Of a stretch of DNA of 64,000 nucleotides, positions 45,501 through 54,700 are shown piece by piece. Made by a program: the position numbers and the translations under genes. The stretch's first letter is position 1. Each line of letters starts with the position of its first letter. Origin of the DNA: Arbacia lixula (taxonomy: Eukaryota; Echinodermata; Echinoidea; Arbacioida; Arbaciidae); NCBI GenBank assembly GCA_963669155.1, contig OZ022597.1:10682811-10746810 (forward strand). The letters are read 5' to 3'. Under the pieces are notes generated by a model. The model was not told the DNA's origin. It saw only the letters and a list, made by a program, of their open reading frames with translations, and ran no database searches.

Positions 45501-48500
45501 AAGTGCAGGCATCAGTGTGTACTAGAAAGTGTGGAAAAGGTGGTCAGTAATTTGTAGAAAGTGGTCGGCAGTGTATATACAGTGTGTAAAAGTGGTCAGC
45601 AGTTTGGAGAAATGCGTATAGTCAATACTATGTAGAAAGTGTTTAGATAGTGGTCAGCAGTCTGAAGAAATGTGTAAAAAAAAAGGAGTCAACATTATAT
45701 ACAAAGTGTGTAAAAATTGGTCAGTTATTTGTAGAAAGTGGTCGGCAGTGTGTGTAAAAAGTGGTCAGCAGTTTGGGGAAATGTGAAGAAAGTACCCAAC
45801 ACTATAGAAAGTGTCTAAAAATGGTCAGCGGTTCAGCAAATTGTGTAGAAAATGTAAAGAATGCAGTCAGCACTGTGTAGAATCTGATGACTTTTGAAAA
45901 ATTACATTTTTGCCATAAACGTGTGCTTGCTCATGCATGTCAATTTCACATATAAGTTAGTCAATACGCGTAGGACCATACAATCAAGTTATTTTGCTCA
46001 AAAGTGTTTTGATTAAATGTTGTGTTATTTTGATACAGGGACTATGTCAACTGAAGTAGTCAAAATTGGAAGTTGGTAATATGTGACCAATTGGGAGTCA
46101 TACTAAACAGGGAGGTCCTGTCATAGCACACTGCGGGATGACATGGTCATTGGCCTATACTTGACCACAAGGAGTGTGTGTGAAAAGTGGGGAAATGTGA
46201 AGAAAGTACCCAATACTATAGAAAGTGTCTAAAAATGGTCAGCAGTTCAGCAAATTGTGTAGAAAAGTGTGAAGAACGCAGTCAGCACTGTGTAGACTCT
46301 GATGACTTTTGAAAAATTACATTTTTTGGGATAAACGTGTGCTTGCTCATGCATGTCAATTTCACATATAAGTTAGTCAATACGCGTATGACCACTCAAT
46401 CAAGTTATTTTGCTCAAAAGTGTTTTGATTTAATGTTATTTTATTTTGATAAGGGGGACTATGTCAACTAAAGTAGTCAAAATTGGAAGTTGGTAATATG
46501 TGACCAATTGGGAGTTATACTGAACAGGGAGGTCCTGTCATAGCACACTGCGGGATGACATGGTCATTGGCCTATACTTGACCACAAGGACAGAGATGTT
46601 CATGTTTGATGCGAAACAGCACGGCCCCGTCGCATAAAACTTACCATTAATGGTAACTCTTCCATCAATGTTAATTACTATGGAAACATAGCTCGACAGC
46701 CAATCAAATTTGAGACTTCCGTAGAAGTTACCATAGGTAGTAAAGGTTCCATAAATGGTAAGTTTTATGCGTCGGGACCCAGTCTAGTCTCTCTCTCAGA
46801 CTCACAGAGATCTTGGTGAAGATGTAGAGGATGAGCGAGAGGACAGCGATGTACATTCTGATGCGGACACCACCAAACCTCTTCTGCAGGTACTCAGGCA
46901 TGGTGTAGACACCCCCTGCCAGGTAGACAGGTAAGAAGACCCACCCCAACACCTGCAGGAGGATGATGGCCTGGGAGGGGTGCAGAGGGAGATGGAACAG
47001 AGAAGCAAGGGGTTACAAGGGGACCTGGAGAGGAGGGGGAGGGGCGGGGGAGAGACAAGAGGGTGTAGATTCCCCCATGCCCCGCCACTCCTGCCAGGAA
47101 GACAGGTGAGAAGACCCACCCCAACACCTGCAGCAGAATGATTGCCTGGGAGGGGTGCAGAGGGAGATGGAATAGAGAAGCAAAGGGTTACAAGGGGACC
47201 TGGAGAGGAGGGGGAGGGGCGGGGGAGAGACAAGAGGGTGTAGATTCCCCCATGCCCCACCACTCCTGCCAGGAAGATAGGTGAGAAGACCCACCCCAAC
47301 ACCTGCAGCAGAATGATTGCCTGGGTGGGGTGCAGGGAGATGGAATAGAGAAGCAAGGGGTTACAAGGGGACCTGAATGGGGGGAGGAGAGAGACAAGAG
47401 GGTGTAGATCTCATCCCCGCCCCCCCCCCCCCTCCCCTCCCAGGTAGACAGGTAAGAAGACCCACCCCAACACCTGCAGGAGGATGATTGCCTGGGTGGG
47501 GTGCAGGGAGACGGAACAGAGATACAAGGGGGGAGGATGTAAAGAGAAGTGGGAGGAGAAGGGAGAAGATGGGGAAAGAGAGGGAAAAGAAGGGGAAGGA
47601 GAAGGGGAAGGAGAAAGGGAAGGAGAAGGGGAAGGAGAAGGGGAAGGAGAAAGGGAAGGAGAAGGGGAAGGAGGAGGGGAAGGAGAAGGGGAAGGAGAAG
47701 GGGAAGGAGAAGGGGAAGGAGAAAGGGAAGGAGAAGGGGAAGGAGAAGGGGAAGGAAAAGGGGAAGGAGAAGGGGAAGGAGAAGGGGAAGGAGAAGGGGA
47801 AGGAGAAGGGGAAGGAGAAAGGGAAGGAGAAGGGGAAGGAGTAGACATGTTGAGGTGGTAGAAAAGATACGGCTGAATGACTCCATTCTAACAAGCTCAA
47901 CTGTTAACAAAATTCATGAAATGCTATCGGGCTCTATTGACAATCAAAGATTACAAAGCCACTGAGTCAATAAGGAAACAATTTACCAGCAGAGTATCAT
48001 TCAAACACAAACAGTAGGGGCGTCTTCATTAGCCCGATGTGAGCGAAATAGCAAGCTTGTTCTGATCGGGTTAGCTAGCCAGATCACCAAATAGCTAGCT
48101 ATTTGCGTCTTCATTAGCCAGATCAGGCAAAATAGCGAGCTATTTGGTCAAGAAAATTTCCTTGGGCTAGATGGAGCTAGCTTGAGCTAGTTCGCGAAAT
48201 AGCTCGAGCTAGCTCGGAGCGTCTTCATTAACCCGAAAATATTCCGACACCGGCACGCATCAGCGCTCACGAGGCATTGTTTACGTTAGGTTTTTATACG
48301 TGCGTGAATGTGAGCTCACAACCGAAGCATGCGCCACGCGGTCGTGGCCTATTCCTGTCGCACACTATGCATGTGCGAACATCAGATAATTTATGCATCC
48401 CGAGTTTCGAGCTTACGTATCCCGAGTTTCGAGCTAATGAAGACGCGCCTACTTCTACAGGAGCTCAATGATTCTGTAACAAAAGGGGTTAGATCCAATT

Positions 48501-51500
48501 TTCATCAAATTTGATTTTTTTTTTGTCTTAATGTATAGATTTGAAGTAGCTCTATAAGATGATACCAAAGAAAAGTTGAAATTCCCATTAAAAAGTGAAC
48601 AAAAATGCAAAGAAAATAGCTCCGTATATGAATGGGAATCACTGAAATAATTCCGTATTTGCTTCCTCCTTTTTTCCATTTATGTTGCGGCTATTTTGCG
48701 GATTGAGACCTACAGTAGTAATACTACCGCAATATTGCAGTAAGCAAATCTCATAAACTGCGTCCGCAAAATATATGTAAATGTTGCGCTTGTGCATCGT
48801 GCTCTGGCTATACCGTTCGTATGGCTATTAGCGGGAAATGTCAGGGGTGTGGAGAAAGTCCAGCTCTTCAACACACCGCAACATTTACAGCTTTTTTGGT
48901 GTACATGAATGGTGTTTTTAGAGACTCCGACGTGCATCGGTAATAATAGCGGTATTATCATGATTATGGTATATGAAAGGGGCTTTTGAAAACATAGTAT
49001 GTAAGTGAAATGCAGAAAGAGCATTTGGATTTCATAGCTTCCAACAAGGGAAAGGGCAAATAAACAAAACTATAGTGTTTCCTTCAGGCTATCTAGGGGG
49101 ACTACTCCTGGTTACAAATCAAATACATTGTTGTAAAACAAAAACACTTTCCTTGTGACGTACTGTAAAGAAAAAAGTGCAAGATTTTATTTTCATGTAT
49201 TGCTTTGAACATGCTTTTACTTTTCTTTACTTTAATCCAACGATGATTGTAGGACTCCGCCTGTTCATCGATCGTAGATTGCAATCACAAAAGGATGTAC
49301 AGTTTCTTTACTTAATTATCACATTAAAATACTGGGTCAGGACAATGTGTAAAAGGCATACAGCCTGTACAGGCTCATAAACAAGACCATGATTAATAAT
49401 GCTAAATATGTTACTCACTGCGGATAAATGGCTACTGATAATCATTTGTCTCGCAATGTAAGGTAAGCGGAATCGAAAAGATTGCGACATTTCGTGCGCC
49501 GCTGCAACACTTCGTCAGGTGTGATACAAAATTGTAGTAAGTAGGGCTTTAAAGATCATGATTGTTAATCTAGTATTTGTCCAGCCTATTTTTAAAGGAG
49601 TTTACAGAAGTCACTGAGACAACACAATCTGGAAGACCATTCCAAAAATCAACAACTCTGTTACTGAAGAAATACTTCCTCACATCAAAATGTGAGGATC
49701 GTACATGTACACAACAGCTCAAAGGAATTGGCATAGGGAAAGGAAAAGGGAAGAAAGGGATGGAGCCACAGTTTTAAACCGCAGTACGTTTTGTCCAGTT
49801 CAGCATGAAACATGATGCTTTTTAGGCTGAAGCATCATGTTTCATGCTGAACTGGACAAAATATAGCGCGGTTTAAAACTGTGGCTCCTTCCCTTTCTTT
49901 CCCTATGCCAATTCCTTTGAGCTGTTGTGTACATGTACGAGCAAGAGTTGGAAGTTTGCATACTGTACATCTAGAACTAATCATTATGGGGGGATTTGAT
50001 TTCAACTGTTTGATTTGTTTGCTCACATACACATGTATGAATACATTCTGTTCTCAGCTGAAGTGATTAACACACAACGCGTCATTGAACTCCCAGGATA
50101 TCATAGTAAAAGTCTAGAGTCCACATCTGTTTATTTGAGAATATGAAGTACATACTCTACAGTAGTTTAAAGTGAAAACATTACTTTACGATAGCCTGTG
50201 TCAACAGACAGGTAGCTCAGGAAGTTTCCAAGGTGATAAATGTCATTGACAAACATCCCTCAATCAATAAATGTGTGAGTTCTACCACATGTTAGCTTGA
50301 TAGTCTGAGAAAGTCAGTATTACATGAACATGCCAGTAAAATTCAAATGGAGTGCACTAAATATACTTGGGCCTGTCTACAGTGATGGGTACATTTCTGT
50401 TACATTTACACACCACCACCATCATCACCATCATCACAACCACCATCACCATCATTACAACCATCATCATCATCACCATCATCACAACCATCATCATCAC
50501 CATCACCATCTCCACCACCATCATCATCACAACCATCATCATCACCAACATCAATATCATCATCACCATCATCAAAATAAGCATCACCATCAACATCTCT
50601 ACCACCACCATCATCATCATCACCATCATCACATCCATCATCATCACCATCACCATCTCCATCATCATCATCACAACCTCCATCATCACCATCATCAAAA
50701 TCATCATCACCATCAACATCTCTGCCACCACCATCATCACCATTACCACCATCATCATCATCACCATCATCACAACAATCATCATCACCATCATCAAAAT
50801 CATCATCACCATCAACATCTCTACCACCACCATCATCATCATCACCATCATCACAACCATCATCATCACCATCATCAAAATCATCATCACCATCATCACA
50901 ACAATCATCATCACCATCAACATCTCTACCACCACCATCATCACCATCATCACAACCACCATCATCATAACCATCACCATCTCCACCACCACCAACCCCA
51001 TCACAACCATCATCATCATTACCATCATCACAACCATCATCACCATCACCACCTCCACATCACCATCACTACCATCGTCTTACATTGAGTTCAAATGCTC
51101 CGACACCAATGCCTGACGATGCGCCAGATCCAGCCAGCCCGATGAAGTGTTCACTGCCAATGTTACTTGCAAAGAGTGAGGCCCCAACCTAAGAGAAATG
51201 AAGATACATAACCCCAAGTAAAAATAATTTATGGTTTCTCATCTGGATTTTCATGACGAATGAAGGAACATGTAGGTCAGCTTATTGTTTACTCTGGTGT
51301 TAAAGGAGACCACAGGGGCAAATAACGACACATTTTTTGGGTACCCTTTTGTTATATCACATAGACAATCCTTTTTGCAAAGGGTTGTGTAAAATATAAA
51401 TCAAAGCATTTCATTTACAGCGCTTACAGAACATAGCCCATTTCCATGTTTCAGGTGTGCGAGTGCGTCAAAGCTATGTACGTGTACTTTTGTATGTAGT

Positions 51501-51702
51501 TCATTCCCGAGCAGGTTATTTGCTTCACACACACAGTTGTAGTTGTCGAATTCAGACAGAAAATAAAATGCATGCTTAAAAATAAGAATGATAATGCATT
51601 ATTTTTTTCCTTTCTGAAAATTTATGTTTGTGAAATTGTTGAAAGAATGAAATGCCAAAGATGTTACCTTTCTATAATCAAAATATTATTATTTTTTTAT
51701 TT

Positions 51703-51737
<35 letters not shown>

Positions 51738-54700
51738 GGGGGGGGGGGGTGCTTCATTAGAGCTGTTCTCAAGCTAAGAACGACTCTACGCACAACTGGT
51801 GACGCTTTCTTGTGCTAAATCTGTTCCTGTTTACACAAACATTGTTTGTGTTTATTTCCAACAATCCTAATGAAATTTGACAATTCATAAACTTTGTATT
51901 CAGACAATTGTTAACAACAAGAATTCTATAAACATCAGATTTGAACTTTAGTTGATGGGAATCAAAATCATTGAGAATCTGATTTAGGACAAGGAAGTGT
52001 CACAAGTCATGTGTAAAGTCGTCCTTAGCTTAAGAATAGCTTGGTGAAACACCCCCTGGCCTCTTGATCCCATAGGAGTGAAGAATATGTAACAACCCAA
52101 TGTGCTTTTTGAGGCATGGTACTAAGAAAAGGTTATTCCATACTGCGCCCACGGTAACATTACTTGGGGTCTTGGGGAGCAAGTTTACCATGCAGGGACA
52201 CCAGTCAACGTAGGTGTACCTCAAGAGATTTGTCCTTCAGCCCAAGCATCAACTTCCCTTTGCGTTTCCATCATTAAAGGGAAAGCTAGTTCACCCTGAA
52301 ATTATTTTGATTTCAATAAAAGGAGACTCATGAAAGGAAAATATGAGTGAAGGTATGACGAACATCAGTCAAAGGAAAAGCAAGTTATTTGATTTCAACA
52401 TTTTGTGACGTCACTTGCGAGGCGCTCTCCCATATGTTGTGTACTACTTTCTCCATAAATTGCCTTTTTTATATTCTTGGATGAAGGAATACACTTTCCA
52501 TAGCGTTATGAGTGTAAAATCATGAACATGTATCTAATGATATATCACACGCACAGGTGAAATGGTAAATATCATTTAGAGAAAATAAACATTTTCCAAA
52601 AAATGTACGCTACACACATGTATGGGAGAGCACCTTGTACGTGACCTCAGAAAATCAAAACTTTAAAATCAAATCACTTTATTTTACGTGTTCCCTTTCA
52701 CTGAAACCAAAATAATTTCAGGGTGAACTATCCCTTTAATGACTGCCCCAGTTTCAGAGGTTTGTGACTCATTTCCAAAGTGTGAGAATTTTGTTGTCTT
52801 TCCCATAGTCCTTCTCTTAAACCCCGTTCATATACACCGCCTATCCGCGAAAAAGGCGCAACATTTGCAGCAATTTTGCCAATGGATTACCGATAGCTGC
52901 GTATATGAACGGGAATCACTCAAATAATGCGGTATTTGTTTCCTCCTGTTTTGCGCTTATTTTGCGTCTTTTTCGCGGATCGAGACCTAGTAATAATACC
53001 GCAATATTGCGGTAAGCGAATCTTATAAACTGCGTCCGCAAAATAGGCGTAAATGTTGCGCCTTTTGCACCGCGCTCTGACATGTGAGTCGCTAATCCTA
53101 CCGCCTGTATGGCTGAGTGGAGCATGTCACCATTGATTTGGAGAAAGTCCAGCTGTCCAAAACACCGCAACATTACGGCTTTTGGGGGTGTATATGAACG
53201 GTGCTTTGGCCGCTCGCTGGAAACTTGCTTACCAATGTGCATCGGTAATAATAGCGTTATATGGTATATGAACGGGGCTTTAGTGTGGCCATTTTAAGGG
53301 AGTGCAACACTTTTTAGACAGTCATGAAATTTGGAATGGATCAGATCATCAGAGACTCTCTGTAATGATAGCATACAAGCTCAGTCATAGTTTCATGAAT
53401 CTTTGTGGAAAGTGAATAACTATCCATGCAATGCTTGTGCTTGAAATATCTCATTTCGTAGCGACTATGGTCTACATCCATACCGATGAATTGGCCAATC
53501 AGTGAGGCTCTGCTTGCTTGTATCTCTAGGCTACATACAACAGCAGAGATTTTGAAGGCCCATTGAAAAGCTGAATTGCAATCTAGGGATCAATCTTATT
53601 CTGCTTAAAGCTCAAAAACTGTGAGCAAAGTTATTTGACACTTCTTTCTTCCATCCTCCCTGATATCTAAAGTTAACAATTATACACTATTTTTGACCTG
53701 CAAAAGGACTACCCTTTAGAGTACCAAAGTGGTGTCCCCATATGCAGGTTGCTGGTTTAAACGGCATTGCTCAAGTAATGGTTTCACTTGATCGACATCG
53801 TCTAGCCGGCTACCATTAGGTACTCCCAAAGAGAGTCGCTGTTATGTTTGATACTCACAGAGTTAAAGGGAAAATACTGTACTGGGAAGACAAAAAGCTT
53901 TAAAAAATCTTCTTTCTAATGGTCTTGAATTCATGTATTGTCCATTTTAGAAATTGATCCACATTTAGTCATTAAATCACTAATTCTCCAAATGTTCAGG
54001 CCAAATATTTGGAGAATTTGTGATTTAATTAGTAATCACTCCAAATGTGGATCATTTGAGGGCAAATCACTTTCTGCAAGTAAGTTTTTAACATGGACAA
54101 TACATAAATTTAAGGCCATTGGCAAGAAGATTGCTCACGATCACGATTTTGAAGACTTTTTGCCTTCCCAGTACAGCCTTTAAAGGGCATATACTGTACT
54201 GGGAAGGCAAAACAGCCTTCAAAATGTAATTGTTAGCAATCTTCTTGCCAATGGTCTCAAATTCATGTATTGTCTATTTTAGAAGCTTGCTGAAAGTTAT
54301 TTGCTCTCAAATGATCTACATATGGAGTAATTAATGATTAATGATTAAATCCTTAAAATGTTCGGCCCGAACATTTTGAGGATTTGTGATTTAATCACTC
54401 ATTACTACAAATGTAGATCATTTGAGAGCAAATAACTTTCAGCAAGCTTCTAAAATAGACAATACATGAATTTAAGACCATTGGCAAGAAGATTGCTAAC
54501 AATTACATTTTGAAGGCTTTTTTGCCTTCCCAGTACAGTATATGCCCTTTAAGAACCATCTTCTTTACAAAATGCCAATATATTACAACACACTTTGGTC
54601 CTCCTTAGAGATTGGAGTGTAATCCCAAAGAGAGTCGATCCCCACTATGGTCACAGACATCTGCTCTACTCACATAGTTACGAACCAGTTGTCTTGATAA

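Noticed and set aside
47188-47965. Long Ser/Pro-, Gly/Glu- and Arg/Gly-rich open frames
   Set aside because: They read through the polypurine minisatellite and the exon 4 acceptor array. Open length comes from the repeat.
50324-51116. Long His-rich, Met/Val-rich and Ile/Thr-rich open frames on both strands
   Set aside because: They are translations of the (CAT/CAC)n microsatellite in intron 3, with no start context or domain.
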